Shown here in pieces: positions 35,677 through 45,477 of a stretch of 58,263 bases of DNA (position 1 is its first letter; every line of letters begins with the position of its first letter). The stretch is taken from NCBI GenBank assembly GCA_944324045.1, contig CALUUT010000025.1, forward strand, positions 1 to 58,263. The letters run 5' to 3'. Origin of the DNA: an uncultured Desulfovibrionaceae bacterium (GTDB lineage: Bacteria > Desulfobacterota > Desulfovibrionia > Desulfovibrionales > Desulfovibrionaceae). Position numbers and translations under genes: made by a program. Below the pieces are notes generated by a model that was not told where the DNA came from, did not search any database, and was given only the letters and a program-made list of their open reading frames with translations.

Positions 35677-36675
35677 TTAATGGTTTCTGGAGACGTCTTT
35701 TTTGCTGAAAGCAAGTTCAGCCCACATGTGCAGCCCTTTCAAGGCGGTAAGACGCTCCATGAACAACGCGGCCTGAGGCGAAATATACGCCCCGCGCCTT
35801 GTCACGATGCCCACAATCGCAGGCCCCACATAGTCGCAAAACGGGTAGAAGTTCAGATCATCCGGCGCCGCGAAACAGTGCATCTCGCGCAAAACCCCGA
35901 CGCCCACATCCTGCTTTATATAATCAGCGGCCATGGTGTCGGAATCCACGGATACCGCAACCTTGGGATGCAGGCCCCGTTTTCGCAAAATTTCCGGCAA
36001 CGATGTGGGAGCATTCGCGTCAAAGCACACAAGCGGCGCTTTCGCAATCTCCTCAAGCGCCGGCGGATTTGAAAAAACATATTTGCTGTTTTTGGCTGTG
36101 GCCAATACATGGGCGTCTTCATATAACGGAGTAAAACAATGACTGCTTTCCTCGTTCCAGTCCGCAAGTTCCTGACCGGGCATGGCCACCAGCCCCATAT
36201 CGCAGTAGCGGGACTCCACCAGATCAAGCACGCCATGCTGGGTTCCTGTGTGCAGATCCATCCGCACAGCCGGATATTCCTCAAGAAACAGCCCCATTAT
36301 CGGACGAATAAGCAAAGCAATGGCAGGTTGGGACGCCAATCCCACCCGCCCTTCTATAGACTTGCGATTGGAATGAAACAGATTGCGCAGATCATGAAAC
36401 AGGGCGAATATCTGTTCCGTGGCTTCGAGCAGGCGTTGACCGTCCGCCGTAAGCTGCATGGGCTCCTGGCTCCGGTCAAAAAGCGTTACGCCTAATTCCT
36501 GTTCCAGCATCTTAAGATGATAGCTAATGGCCGAACGCTTGATTTCCAGAATTTCAGCGGCGCGGGTCAGGCCGCCGGTCATGGCGACGCAATAAAACCC
36601 GCGCAGCCATTGCACAATATCGCCCTGAAATTTCTTTAAAACCATGTTTCCCAAATTTTTCGTGAACAATGCCAT
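35677..36675 (-). CDS. LysR-family transcriptional regulator within the flagellar cluster
   Basis: A 332-residue LysR protein. The N-terminal HTH is AMTGGLTRAAEILEIKRSAISYHLKMLEQELGVTLFDR (about 31-68), and the rest fits a two-lobed effector domain (RVGLASQPAIALLIRP, AKAPLVCFDAN, QDVGVGVLREM). The effector is unknown. ATG 36675 has GGAG at good spacing; an in-frame start further upstream lacks one. It interrupts the flgI-flgJ order found in related bacteria, and its upstream region is far more AT-rich than the surroundings, which suggests insertion. Confidence 0.93.
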   Translation of the reverse strand: MALFTKNLGNMVLKKFQGDIVQWLRGFYCVAMTGGLTRAAEILEIKRSAISYHLKMLEQELGVTLFDRSQEPMQLTADGQRLLEATEQIFALFHDLRNLFHSNRKSIEGRVGLASQPAIALLIRPIMGLFLEEYPAVRMDLHTGTQHGVLDLVESRYCDMGLVAMPGQELADWNEESSHCFTPLYEDAHVLATAKNSKYVFSNPPALEEIAKAPLVCFDANAPTSLPEILRKRGLHPKVAVSVDSDTMAADYIKQDVGVGVLREMHCFAAPDDLNFYPFCDYVGPAIVGIVTRRGAYISPQAALFMERLTALKGLHMWAELAFSKKDVSRNH

Positions 36676-37065
36676 ATGTTCTCCATCCCGAAGGCGCGCA
36701 AAACATGCCCCAATATGCGTCAATCGGGGCATTTCGCTTTAATTATGGATATTTATTGAAATTTTTTAACAGGATACAGCGCATTCAGCAAGTTGAAAAT
36801 AAAAAAAGCAAAAAATATACCATATATTATCACAATGTTGCCATATAGCAATAAAAAGAAAGTGATGATTAATATTATGTTAATATTAATTTATTTGGAA
36901 GAAATTATACAATATTTTACATAATACAACAAAATAAAAGATGAAACCTGCTCCGGGCATACATGGCCACAAGAACAGAACAGGCGCGGCAAGCCTGTGG
37001 CAAACCGCGCCCATGGTAAAAAAACGGCCAAACATGCTGACCAGCAGCCGATCTTATTTCTTTAG
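36676..37065 (-). other. Very AT-rich region upstream of the LysR gene
   Basis: About 390 bases with no gene. From roughly 36740 to 36940 the sequence is dominated by A and T with short dyads such as TTAATATTATGTTAATATTAA (36868-36888 region), in contrast to the GC-rich genes around it. It probably holds the LysR promoter and autoregulatory sites and is the kind of DNA silenced by H-NS-like proteins, but no specific site is certain. Confidence 0.5.
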
Positions 37066-38172
37066 CTAAATCACTTCCAAAACAGCGTGCAGCGCGCCGG
37101 CCGCCTTCAAGGCGCTTAGAATCGAAATCAAATCGCGCGGCGTGGCGCCAATGGCGTTCAAGCCGTCCACAAGTTCCTGCAACGTCGCGCCTTCCACAAG
37201 ATTAAGCCGCCGGTTGGATTCATTCACATTGATATCCGTGCTTGGCGTCACCACGGTCTGGCCCTGACTGAACGGCCCTGGCTGGGATACATTCAAATTT
37301 TCGGACACGGTCACCTGAAGGTTGCCGTGCGCCACCGCCACGCGCGAAATGCGCACATCACGCCCAAGCACGATAGTGCCGGTTTTTTCGTCCACAACCA
37401 CCTTGGCCGCGCTTTCAGGCGTTATTTCAATATTTTCAATGGACGCCATGAGCGGAACCAGGTTGCCCCTGAATTCAGGCGGAATGGATATTTCAACTGT
37501 GGACGCATCGCGTGCAAAGGCGAACTGACCGCCCATGGAGGCGTTCAAACGCTCCACAACCTGCATGGTCGTGGAGAAATCGGCATGGTACATGGCCAGA
37601 CTCAGCTTTTGCTGGTTGTTGAACTCAAAAGGCACGCCGCGTTCGACTATGGCCCCGCCGGGTATGCGCCCGACAGTGGCCACGTTTTTCTGCGTCGAGG
37701 CCGCCGCTCCTTCGATATTGTATCCGCCAAGCGCCATAGGCCCCTGGGCAATGCTGTAAATCTTTCCGTCAATGCCTTTAAGCGGCGTTTGCAACAAAAC
37801 GCCGCCAAAAAGGCTTGTCGCATCGCCAAGCGAAGAAACGGTCACATCAAGCCGTGTTCCGGGCTTGGCTGAAACCGGCATGCGCGCCGTGACCATTACG
37901 GCGGCCACGTTTTTCGGCTTAAGCTGGGTGCGATCCACGCGCACCCCCATCTTTTCCAGCATATCGGCCATGGACTGCATGGTAAAAGTGGAATCCTTCT
38001 TGTCGCCGGTTCCGGAGAGACCCACGACAAGGCCATATCCCACAAGCTGATTGTCGCGCATACCGCTGAAATTGGCGATATCCTTGATGCGCACGGCATA
38101 AGCCGCGGTCGGCGCCAGAAACGCAAACAAGAAAAGAGCCAGCGATACGACGCAAACGGCGCGTCTTGACAT
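37066..38172 (-). CDS. flgI: Flagellar P-ring protein FlgI
   Basis: A 368-residue secreted protein with a Sec signal peptide (residues 1 to about 26, ending TAAYA), forming the P ring around the rod in the peptidoglycan layer. [53 protein letters not shown] and the C-terminal [35 protein letters not shown] are diagnostic. ATG 38172 follows GGAGAG; an in-frame start 24 bases upstream is less likely. Confidence 0.97.
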   Translation of the reverse strand: MSRRAVCVVSLALFLFAFLAPTAAYAVRIKDIANFSGMRDNQLVGYGLVVGLSGTGDKKDSTFTMQSMADMLEKMGVRVDRTQLKPKNVAAVMVTARMPVSAKPGTRLDVTVSSLGDATSLFGGVLLQTPLKGIDGKIYSIAQGPMALGGYNIEGAAASTQKNVATVGRIPGGAIVERGVPFEFNNQQKLSLAMYHADFSTTMQVVERLNASMGGQFAFARDASTVEISIPPEFRGNLVPLMASIENIEITPESAAKVVVDEKTGTIVLGRDVRISRVAVAHGNLQVTVSENLNVSQPGPFSQGQTVVTPSTDINVNESNRRLNLVEGATLQELVDGLNAIGATPRDLISILSALKAAGALHAVLEVI

Positions 38173-38226
38173 GTCACTCTCCTCTCCCGGACGCAAAAAA
38201 CCATCACGACCGGGCGCTTTTCACAA

Positions 38227-38928
38227 TCAGAAGGGCCAAATGGTGTCCATAAGCCGCGTCAGCCAACCCGGTTTCTGCTTGTCCGACACGGTTCCTTTCC
38301 CAAACAGCGCGATGCGGGCATTCGCCATCTGCGATGACAAAATCGTGTTGTCCGCGTCAATGTCGCGCGCACGGACAAGCCCGGTCACCACCATATGCTG
38401 CGTTTCATCATTAATCCGGGTTTCATTCGAGCCTTCAACCTGAAGCACTCCGCCCGGAAGAACGCCAATCACTCTTGAAGCGACCACAGTAATGACCCGG
38501 CTGTCGCGCTTGGTTTCCGCATCGCCGTCCAGACTGTTGACTGAAGAAAATTCCAGTATCGGGCCGGCGCCCACTGTCCCGGACATGGGGTTCACGCCGA
38601 TTTTGTCATGCCCAAAAAAAGCCGTTACGCCATACTGACCCGTATTTGTGCGATCCGCCTTTGTCGTCGCCTTGTTCCTTGCCGTGGTGTTTTCCTGCAC
38701 TTTTACAAACACGATATCGCCAAGATTGCGCGCCCGGCTGTCGGAAAAAAGCAGATTGGCGTTTCCTTCGGAAAAAAGCGAACCCTGGCTCGCCGCCTCC
38801 GCCTGATCCTCGACATGCACAGGCGGCGGCGTGGTCACCACCGGCCCGGGTTCATTGCCGCCGGCCATGCACCCGGCCAATCCCAAGCACAACAACATTG
38901 CGAAAAAAAGACGCGTTGGTTTTTTCAT
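38227..38928 (-). CDS. flgH: Flagellar L-ring lipoprotein FlgH
   Basis: A 233-residue outer-membrane lipoprotein. The signal peptide ends in the lipobox LGLAGC (Cys near 20). GSLFSEGNANLLFSDSRARNLGDIVFVKVQENTTA and RVIGVLPGGVLQVEGSNETRINDETQHMVVTGLVRARDID-like sequence are typical of FlgH. The ATG at 38928 (MKKPTRLFF) suits a signal peptide better than the in-frame ATG nine codons earlier. Confidence 0.96.
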   Translation of the reverse strand: MKKPTRLFFAMLLCLGLAGCMAGGNEPGPVVTTPPPVHVEDQAEAASQGSLFSEGNANLLFSDSRARNLGDIVFVKVQENTTARNKATTKADRTNTGQYGVTAFFGHDKIGVNPMSGTVGAGPILEFSSVNSLDGDAETKRDSRVITVVASRVIGVLPGGVLQVEGSNETRINDETQHMVVTGLVRARDIDADNTILSSQMANARIALFGKGTVSDKQKPGWLTRLMDTIWPF

Positions 38929-39002
38929 ACTGATATCCCGCCGCAGAAGATTCATACCTGTCGGAAATGCACCCGTTCCTGTGCCAAATCCATGTTCCTT
39001 TT

Positions 39003-40166
39003 TTACCGTATCACCACAGTGTCGCTATCCCGCGCGGTTGCAAGAATTTCTCTTTGGCTCTGGAGATTGCGCACTGTGACGCTTTCGCCCGGTCCCGCAT
39101 CCGCCAACGCTTCCGCCGGGACGGACAACCGTATGGCGCCGCGTTCATAGACAAGATTGACGCGGCTTCCCTTGCGAACGGTCGGCACGCGCTCAAGGTC
39201 TGAAAGCATAAGCGTCTGTTCCGCTCCCAAAGACCGCGCCAGACGGTAGGGACCGCCCCGGCCATCCCAAACATCCCCTTTAAAGGTTGCAAGATTCCGT
39301 CGCGCAAAGGTTATCATATCCGGCGCCAAAACCTCATTCCGATTGACCGGACGGGTAAGGCAGGGCACTTCCCGCCATATATTCATCTGCACGGTTCCCG
39401 TGAACCGGCGCACCAGGGAACCATCCATCTCCCTCACCGCAAGAGTCAGACTGACCCGGCCCGGCGAAGGCTCAACTGGCAACACGACTTCGATATGCTG
39501 CTGCCGGTTGGACAAAAAGATAAATGACGGCAGCCGGAAATCCGTAAATTCCACCTCGCCGCCCCATTTCGCGGCCGTGCCGGTCAATGTTTTGACAACC
39601 AGCAAACGCAACGCGTCTTCACGCAGCACCGCCCCGCCGACCTGCAAGGTCATGGAATCAGGATAAAGGCACAGCTCCTCATACTCTCCCAGTTCAGAAC
39701 GCATGAAATCCTGTATTTTGGCGCGCAAAAGCGTCATGGGCCGTCCAGGCTCAGGCGGCGCGGGCCACAATGCGACCCGGGAAAGCCGTTCCCATATTCC
39801 AGGCGGCACGCTTCCTACCGGTTCCGCGACCTGTCCCAGACAGACCATGGGCGAATCAACTACAGCCGTTTCCAGAATCCGGATGCGCCAGGGGACATCC
39901 TTCTGATGCCGAACCGGACGTTTTGCCTCCTGGTCTCCAACATATGCCGGAAAGGCTTCCGGCGCCACAGTTTCGACCGATTGCCGTTTTCCGGAACCGC
40001 GCGGAACATTTGCATCCCGGTCCGGAACAAAGGCAAACGCCGGACGCACGAACCGCCCGCCGCCTCTGTCCGGTTCAGCCGCTGCCGGACCCGGACCTGC
40101 CGCGAACAGCGCGGTCATAAACAGAGCAGTCCAAACCATCCATGTCTTCAGGGAAAAATATCGCAT
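39003..40166 (-). CDS. flgA: P-ring assembly chaperone FlgA
   Basis: A 387-residue exported protein (signal peptide about 1-30, ending PAAAEP) that helps FlgI form the P ring. The C-terminal half has the SAF-type domain: CLTRPVNRNEVLAPDMITFARRNLA, RSLGAEQTLMLSDLERVPTVRKGSRVNLVYERGAIRLSVPAEAL and ending in a TVVIR-like motif. It is longer than enteric FlgA because of an N-terminal Pro-rich section and a middle beta domain. ATG 40166 follows GGAGAGAGG. Confidence 0.92.
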   Translation of the reverse strand: MRYFSLKTWMVWTALFMTALFAAGPGPAAAEPDRGGGRFVRPAFAFVPDRDANVPRGSGKRQSVETVAPEAFPAYVGDQEAKRPVRHQKDVPWRIRILETAVVDSPMVCLGQVAEPVGSVPPGIWERLSRVALWPAPPEPGRPMTLLRAKIQDFMRSELGEYEELCLYPDSMTLQVGGAVLREDALRLLVVKTLTGTAAKWGGEVEFTDFRLPSFIFLSNRQQHIEVVLPVEPSPGRVSLTLAVREMDGSLVRRFTGTVQMNIWREVPCLTRPVNRNEVLAPDMITFARRNLATFKGDVWDGRGGPYRLARSLGAEQTLMLSDLERVPTVRKGSRVNLVYERGAIRLSVPAEALADAGPGESVTVRNLQSQREILATARDSDTVVIR

Positions 40167-40368
40167 TCCCTCTCTCCATTTTTTTACCAAAGCCGCCATG
40201 CCCGGCCGGAAAAACGCGACTGTTTAAAAACCGCCGGCGCACTCCTCAAACCGCGTCTCGGCATAAAGAAGGCGCGCATACATGAACCATGCGGCGTTCG
40301 CTTCCGGGTCATGAAACACATGGCCAAAAATCCGGAAAAAAATGCCCCGGTCTGAAGCCCAAAGCATT

Positions 40369-41151
40369 CTACCGTTTTAGCTGCACCGCGGTCTGAAGCA
40401 TGGAGTCTGAAGTCTGAATGGCTTTTGAATTCATTTCGTAGGCGCGCTGTCCCACAATCATGTTCACCATTTCATCCACGACTTCCACGTTGGACATTTC
40501 CAGAAATCCCTGGGCAATGGTTCCGGCATTGTCTTCGCCCGGAACGACTTCCACTTCGTCGCCGGACGCTTCTGAAGGCGTATACAGGTTTTTGCCGCGC
40601 GCGATGAGTCCGGCCGGGTTGATGAACGTATAAAGAGGAATATCCGTCGCTCCCAGCTCCTCGCCATTGGCGTCGAGAGCCACCATGCGGCCCTGTTCCG
40701 ACACTACGATGCTCTTGGTTTCATCCGGAACCGCGAACTCCGGCTGCAGCACATAGCCGTTTGCCGTGACCACCGTGCCGTCTTCATTTAATTTGAAGGC
40801 CCCGGCCCTTGTGTACATAAGCTCGTCGTTGACCATGACCTGAAAAAAGCCGTCGCCTTCAATTGCAAGATCCAGAGGGTTGTTCGTGTTTTGATAATCG
40901 CCCTGGGAAAAAAACTTGTGCACGGTGGTCGGACGAACCCCCATGCCGACCTGAAGGCCAACCGGAACGTTGATGTCGCCGGCTGCCGGCGCCCCGGCCA
41001 CGCGCGTCGTCTGATAGATAAGGTCCTCGAATTCGGCCCGGCTTTTCTTGAAGGCAATGGTGTTCACATTGGCCAGGTTGTTCGAAATGGTGTCAATATT
41101 CAACTGCTGCGCCACCATCCCGGTGGCGGCCGTCCACAAAGAACGCATCAT
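40369..41151 (-). CDS. flgG: Flagellar distal-rod protein FlgG
   Basis: A 260-residue axial protein of the distal rod. MMRSLWTAATGMVAQQLNIDTISNNLANVNTIAFKKSRAEFEDL at the N-terminus and the C-terminal QGFLEMSNVEVVDEMVNMIVGQRAYEMNSKAIQTSDSMLQTAVQLKR are diagnostic; the FlgG-specific segment near 55-70 (VGLQVGMGVRPT) is present. It lies 142 bp after flgF on the same strand. Confidence 0.97.
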   Translation of the reverse strand: MMRSLWTAATGMVAQQLNIDTISNNLANVNTIAFKKSRAEFEDLIYQTTRVAGAPAAGDINVPVGLQVGMGVRPTTVHKFFSQGDYQNTNNPLDLAIEGDGFFQVMVNDELMYTRAGAFKLNEDGTVVTANGYVLQPEFAVPDETKSIVVSEQGRMVALDANGEELGATDIPLYTFINPAGLIARGKNLYTPSEASGDEVEVVPGEDNAGTIAQGFLEMSNVEVVDEMVNMIVGQRAYEMNSKAIQTSDSMLQTAVQLKR

Positions 41152-41293
41152 AATGGTTTCCTCCGGCAGAAAGGGACAGCCGTCTTGCGTCCGCTCCTAT
41201 TCCATGGCGCCGCGGTGCGCGCCGCTGCGAATATGATGGACCGGCTCCCGGTTTTCCAAATCGCATAAAAACAATCCATATGCCTGTCAAAAA

Positions 41294-42082
41294 TCAGGCG
41301 TTCCCCTTGCCTACTCTGGAATAGGCTTCACGATCCATATTGTCTGAGGTCTGCATGACCTTCTGATACGCTTCAAACTGCCGCTGCGTCTCAATCATGT
41401 TCACCATTTCAGTCACGACCTCGACATTCGCAGCCTCCAGGTATCCCTGCTGCACCGCAGGCGCGTCCACAGGCATTTCAACGATATTGGCGCCTTGACG
41501 CGCGCGGTACATATTGTTCCCCAGTTTTTCCAAAAGGCTGTCGTCTTCAACCGTCTGCACCGCTATCTGTCCAAGACCCGCTCCATCAGCATAGACGTTG
41601 CCGTCTTCGATGATCAGTATGTTTCTCGTTCCATCCGGAACCGTGATTGTCCCGCCGTCTTCGGTTAAAATGGGGTGTCCCTGAGCTGTGACCAGCACGC
41701 CGTCGCCATTCAGATTCAGCTTGCCGTTGCGGGTGAGATAGTCCCCGTCCTGCGTGCGAATCCTGAAAAAACCTTCGCCAGCTAAAGCAATATCCAAAGG
41801 ATCGCCGGTATATTTAAGGCTTCCTTGAGAAAAATCCGTCTGAGCCAGGGCAATGCGCGGCCTTGCCGCATGCATTGGTTCGGGAAACAGTTTCTTTGAA
41901 CGCACGTTGGCCATGGGTTCCATGACCACGTCGTGCGCAAAAGACAAAAACGTGTCCTGAAACGAAACCTGGTCCCGCTTATACCCGGTGGTGTTCACAT
42001 TCGCCAAATTATTGGCAATGTTGTTCATCCTGATTTCATTAGTGATTGCGCCGAACAACGCGCTGAACATGCTCTCTTGCAT
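41294..42082 (-). CDS. flgF: Flagellar proximal-rod protein FlgF
   Basis: A 262-residue rod protein. The N-terminal NNIANNLANVNTTGYKRDQVSFQDTFL and C-terminal QGYLEAANVEVVTEMVNMIETQRQFEAYQKVMQTSDNMDREAYSRVG are typical of FlgF/FlgG, and the absence of the FlgG-specific insert plus gene order point to FlgF. ATG 42082 has GGGAGG upstream. A sigma-54 promoter lies about 40 bp upstream, making it the first gene of flgFGAHI. Confidence 0.95.
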   Translation of the reverse strand: MQESMFSALFGAITNEIRMNNIANNLANVNTTGYKRDQVSFQDTFLSFAHDVVMEPMANVRSKKLFPEPMHAARPRIALAQTDFSQGSLKYTGDPLDIALAGEGFFRIRTQDGDYLTRNGKLNLNGDGVLVTAQGHPILTEDGGTITVPDGTRNILIIEDGNVYADGAGLGQIAVQTVEDDSLLEKLGNNMYRARQGANIVEMPVDAPAVQQGYLEAANVEVVTEMVNMIETQRQFEAYQKVMQTSDNMDREAYSRVGKGNA

Positions 42083-42122
42083 GAAACCTCCCTTATGGAT
42101 TTCTGGCGTCCGTTTCTATTCA

Positions 42123-42138
42123 TGCAAAAGGCGGACCA
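42123..42138 (-). promoter_or_regulatory. Candidate sigma-54 promoter of flgFGAHI
   Basis: Read leftward: TGGTCCG, four bases, TTGCA. The essential GG (-24) and GC (-12) are correctly spaced and two -24 positions deviate from consensus. Transcription would start near 42112, about 30 bases before flgF. Confidence 0.6.
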
Positions 42139-42237
42139 TATAGCGATGCGCTGGACAAAACGGCGTTTATCCGCTCTTTCGGCGCAGGCCTCTCCAAAAA
42201 CTCCCCAAACGCCTTCGCTTCTTTGCGCCAAAAAACA

Positions 42238-42263
42238 GAAAGGCCGCCTGAAGGCGGCCTTTC
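42238..42263 (-). terminator. Terminator of the chemoreceptor gene
   Basis: Arms of 11 bases (42238-42248 and 42253-42263) pair perfectly with a 4-base loop. Read leftward the stem is followed by TGTTTTTTGG. It lies about 50 bp after the receptor stop and separates it from flgF. Confidence 0.88.
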
Positions 42264-42313
42264 CGACGCGGATTCGACGGGCCTTTTCGCCGCCCGCCGT
42301 CACGCATGACGCA

Positions 42314-44065
42314 TTAAAGCTGATTCATTTTATTAATCAATTCGCGAAGATCATTGGACATATTCCTTAACGCGCGCACTCGCTCCACAGCGCCTATCAT
42401 GCCGTCCGCCGATTCTTTGGCGATATCGGCCACCTGACTTATATTTTCCGTGATTTCGTTTGCGGATGCGGAATGCTCTTCCGCCGCGGTCGCGATGCTG
42501 TGCGCATTGTCGGAGTTAAGACTTGCAAGCTTCACTATTTCCTCAAGCGTTGCGCCGGACTGCTTCACCAGCCCCGACGACGTTTCCACTTCGGCCTTTG
42601 CGGAGTTCATCCCCTGAACGCTGGTTTCCACCGAAGCCTGAATGGAACTGATCTTTTTCCCCACCTCATGCGTGGCGGACATGGTCTTTTCCGCAAGCTT
42701 TCTGACCTCATCCGCCACGACGGCGAAACCGCGTCCGGCCTCTCCAGCCCGGGCCGCTTCAATGGCGGCGTTTAACGCAAGCAGATTGGTCTGATCCGCA
42801 ATATCCGTAATCACATTTAAAACCTGTCCGATGCTTACCGCCTGGTCGCCCAATTCAAGGATATTCTTGTGCATGACCGTGGTTGATTCAAGCAAAAGCT
42901 CTATGGAAGAAACGCTTTTTTTAGCAAGCTCCACGCCGGCCTGGGCCTTTTCATATGTGGCTTCCGCGCCTTCAGCGGAGCTTGCCGCATTGTGGGCAAT
43001 CTCCACCACCACGCAATTCATCTGCTGCATGGCTGCCGAAACCGACGCCAGTCTCTCCTGCTGGGTCACGCTGCCCGACTTCACCTGATCGACCCTGCTC
43101 GCCAAATCAACGGCTTCGTCATTCAAACTGTTTGCAATATCAAAGGCCTGGCTCGAAATGCCGCTCATGGCCTCCACAATTTTTGAAATGCGCCGCTCCT
43201 TCTCCTCAGCTTCAGCCAGGGCCGCGCTTACTTCCTGCGCTTTGCGCGCCGCATCTTCGGCGTGTCGGTTGGACTCCTGAATTTTTTTATCCAAAACGTC
43301 CATCATGTTGTCGAGCCCCTCGCCGATAACCCCGATTTCATCCTTACGATGCAATCCGGTCCGCAACGACATGTCGCCTCTTACAATTCCTTCGCTGACC
43401 GCGGCAATCCGTTTAAGTGGCGACGTCAACGAGCGAGTGATGACTATGCCGGAAATAATGGATACAATTATGACGACAATGGATACAATCAGTGAAACAA
43501 AACGGGCTTCTCTTATCGCGCTCAAAAAAGCTTCTCTGTCGGTGGACGCCTCATTGCCCACCTCTGTGCGCACGGCGTTCAAAAGACCGACAACTTCCTT
43601 CGAATAACGTTTCGTATCTTCAAATATTCGCCTCGCCTGCTCATAATCTCCCTTTTCCATGGCATCTCTGATCTTCGCGGCAGACTCATGAAGCTTAAGA
43701 TGCGGATCTCCAATACGGTCAAAATTCGCCTTGACGGACGGAACCAAGCTCTCAAGCTCATCCCTTCCCTTGGTGTAAAACCACGAGCCGAACACGCACC
43801 GCGTTCCATCAACTTGAACTTCAAGGGCTCCCGCCTTGCCTTCGGCATCCACATAATCCCTGACCTGACTGAGCCAGTTAAGGTGATCCACTTCCCGAGC
43901 CGTCAACATTCGCGCAAACATGCTTTTCCCTACGGCAAGCTCGCCATGCTGGGAGCTTTCCATCAGCAAAAAACGAATTAACACTGCGGAAATAGCAAAT
44001 ATTACAACACCTATTCCAAAACCAACAAATAGTTTTTTCCCAATGCGCAAGTTGCTCCAACTCAT
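42314..44065 (-). CDS. Methyl-accepting chemotaxis protein with periplasmic CZB-type zinc domain
   Basis: A 583-residue transmembrane receptor: helix 1 at about 12-34, periplasmic domain 35-188, helix 2 at about 189-211, HAMP about 212-265, and a cytoplasmic signalling region with the tip sequence [23 protein letters not shown]. The periplasmic part carries the CZB pattern His61 (VDHLNW), Cys90 (RCVFGSWFY), and His122 and His126 (PHLKLHESA), the 3His-1Cys set that binds zinc in this family. CZB domains are usually cytoplasmic; here the site faces outward, suggesting sensing of zinc or an oxidant such as hypochlorite. The gene has a strong GAGGGAGG site. Confidence 0.93.
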   Translation of the reverse strand: MSWSNLRIGKKLFVGFGIGVVIFAISAVLIRFLLMESSQHGELAVGKSMFARMLTAREVDHLNWLSQVRDYVDAEGKAGALEVQVDGTRCVFGSWFYTKGRDELESLVPSVKANFDRIGDPHLKLHESAAKIRDAMEKGDYEQARRIFEDTKRYSKEVVGLLNAVRTEVGNEASTDREAFLSAIREARFVSLIVSIVVIIVSIISGIVITRSLTSPLKRIAAVSEGIVRGDMSLRTGLHRKDEIGVIGEGLDNMMDVLDKKIQESNRHAEDAARKAQEVSAALAEAEEKERRISKIVEAMSGISSQAFDIANSLNDEAVDLASRVDQVKSGSVTQQERLASVSAAMQQMNCVVVEIAHNAASSAEGAEATYEKAQAGVELAKKSVSSIELLLESTTVMHKNILELGDQAVSIGQVLNVITDIADQTNLLALNAAIEAARAGEAGRGFAVVADEVRKLAEKTMSATHEVGKKISSIQASVETSVQGMNSAKAEVETSSGLVKQSGATLEEIVKLASLNSDNAHSIATAAEEHSASANEITENISQVADIAKESADGMIGAVERVRALRNMSNDLRELINKMNQL

Positions 44066-44144
44066 GCTCTTCTGCCTCCCTCAACATAGAAATAGTAACC
44101 AATAGTTATTTTATGTTACAAAATTTATTACCACATTTCGACAA

Positions 44145-44173
44145 ACTATAGCAATACTTATATAGGCTCAAAA
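44145..44173 (-). promoter_or_regulatory. Candidate promoter of the CZB chemoreceptor gene
   Basis: Read leftward: TTTTGA (44173-44168), 17 bases, TATAGT (44150-44145). Transcription would begin near 44138, about 73 bases before the ATG. The -35 box is built into the poly-A/T tract adjoining the (AG)21 repeat. Confidence 0.5.
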
Positions 44174-44174
44174 A

Positions 44175-44225
<51 letters not shown>

Positions 44226-44514
44226 CATCCTGACACGTCTAATCCAATTCAGATATTTTATCTTTAATTTCTTAGTGTTACATGAAAAATACAAAAGCCG
44301 GGACCAACAAATTTCACCGATTTTCTCCCTCGATTATTTATCCGCTGTCTTATCCGTTTTTATCCAATCACTTTTTATTTCCCCAAAAATATACTGTAGT
44401 TATCGCGAACAACAATTTTTTCGAAAAATTTTGTTTTTTTCGGGCCTGTTCCTTTTTATTCTCTGTACAGAACTTCTTCCGACCATACGCCCCACATGCC
44501 GGCGGGAAATTTTT

Positions 44515-44741
44515 TCATATGCGGCCCTGTTCTCTTTCCGCCAAATTCAGACGGCCTTCCACGTATACGCGCGAGCCGCCACTGACCAGACCAAGCCCCC
44601 GGGCAGACGCCGGAAACGGACGTGAAAGGTTTCATCGCTATTATGGACGTTATGGGAACCCGCCCCTTTGCGGACAAAAACAGAATCAGGGGCATCGGCA
44701 TTTGTGAAAACAGCGATTTCGTTTTGAAGGCGTAGAGCCAA
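44515..44741 (-). pseudogene. Possible decayed single-stranded-DNA-binding protein fragment
   Basis: In one leftward frame ending at 44515 the peptide LVSGGSRVYVEGRLNLAE resembles the GSRVYVEGRL core of SSB proteins. Upstream the frame has several stops, while a neighbouring frame gives DETFHVRFRRLPG, which could be the preceding SSB strand after a frameshift. There is no start, ribosome site or full OB fold. The rest of the roughly 600 bases between the AG tract and the DUF4405 gene holds nothing else I recognise. Confidence 0.35.
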
Positions 44742-44744
44742 GGC

Positions 44745-44785
44745 CTTCCGCCGGCGTCCATGCGAATCATGGATGCCGGCGGAAG
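44745..44785 (-). terminator. Hairpin after the DUF4405 gene
   Basis: Arms of 18 bases (44745-44762 and 44768-44785) pair along their full length with a single G-T wobble, about 50 bp after the DUF4405 stop. No long T-run follows. Its size and place suggest the end of the leftward redox operon. Confidence 0.65.
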
Positions 44786-44832
44786 CGGAAGGAAATGGCC
44801 TGTGCCGTCATAATCCCATATCATGAACAGGA

Positions 44833-45477
44833 TTAAGACGGCATGTATACTTTTCCATGCCTCAGAAGCAGTTGCGCCAACAGGCAGAAAAAAAACGTCA
44901 TCCCCAGATACTGCGCCAGGAATGCCGGAAAGCTTGCCGGGCGTATTTTGGGTTCTCCCAACAGCAGCATATCGCTCCACAGCCCGCATTCCATAAAGGC
45001 GATGCCGCCCGCAAGCAATAACGCCAGCGCGGCGGCAGGCCAGACGCGGCCGGAAGCCTGCCGTATCCGGTTCCAGAAACCTTGCCCATGCAAACCAAGA
45101 TGAAACGACACGAGCACAAAGCTCCAGGCCGTGGCCGCCGTATGCAGGCCACGTCCCCAGAATGGCATGGGAAAGGGGGCAAAGGGAAAGACCTCGCCTG
45201 CCATGGCCAAAGAACTGGCGATGAGCGCCGCGCTGCTTAAAAGCAACGCAACGTTTGCAGCAGTGAATAAAACACGCCGGGCATTCCAGCGCCCACGGAA
45301 AAGCGCCCGATACCAGCCAAGATTCAGCACATGGTGGATAAGCAGAAGCGCCACAAAGGCCGCGCCGCATATCCCATGCCGCATCAGGCCGCGCGTCATG
45401 GGGTAACTCATAAGGCAGAGCATGAGTCCGAACATGGCCGTATCCACGGCGATTTTCACTCTGCGCCGGGCGCTCAT
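44833..45477 (-). CDS. DUF4405 membrane protein, probable b-type cytochrome-like
   Basis: A 214-residue integral membrane protein with about six helices. Histidines typical of DUF4405 lie in LLIHHVLNLGWYRALFRGRWN and in GLHTAATAWSFVLVSFHLGLHGQGFW, positioned like heme ligands of small transmembrane cytochromes b. No enzyme activity is known for the family; a quinol-to-periplasm electron link is inference. The ATG at 45477 overlaps the stop of the SUMF1-flavodoxin gene by 4 bp. In-frame residues upstream are basic and unlike the family. Confidence 0.82.
   Translation of the reverse strand: MSARRRVKIAVDTAMFGLMLCLMSYPMTRGLMRHGICGAAFVALLLIHHVLNLGWYRALFRGRWNARRVLFTAANVALLLSSAALIASSLAMAGEVFPFAPFPMPFWGRGLHTAATAWSFVLVSFHLGLHGQGFWNRIRQASGRVWPAAALALLLAGGIAFMECGLWSDMLLLGEPKIRPASFPAFLAQYLGMTFFFCLLAQLLLRHGKVYMPS

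Noticed and set aside
44456-45370. 304-residue leftward frame over the DUF4405 gene
   Set aside because: Out of frame with the DUF4405 gene, Trp/Arg/Cys-rich and without helices or family; it extends through the terminator hairpin.
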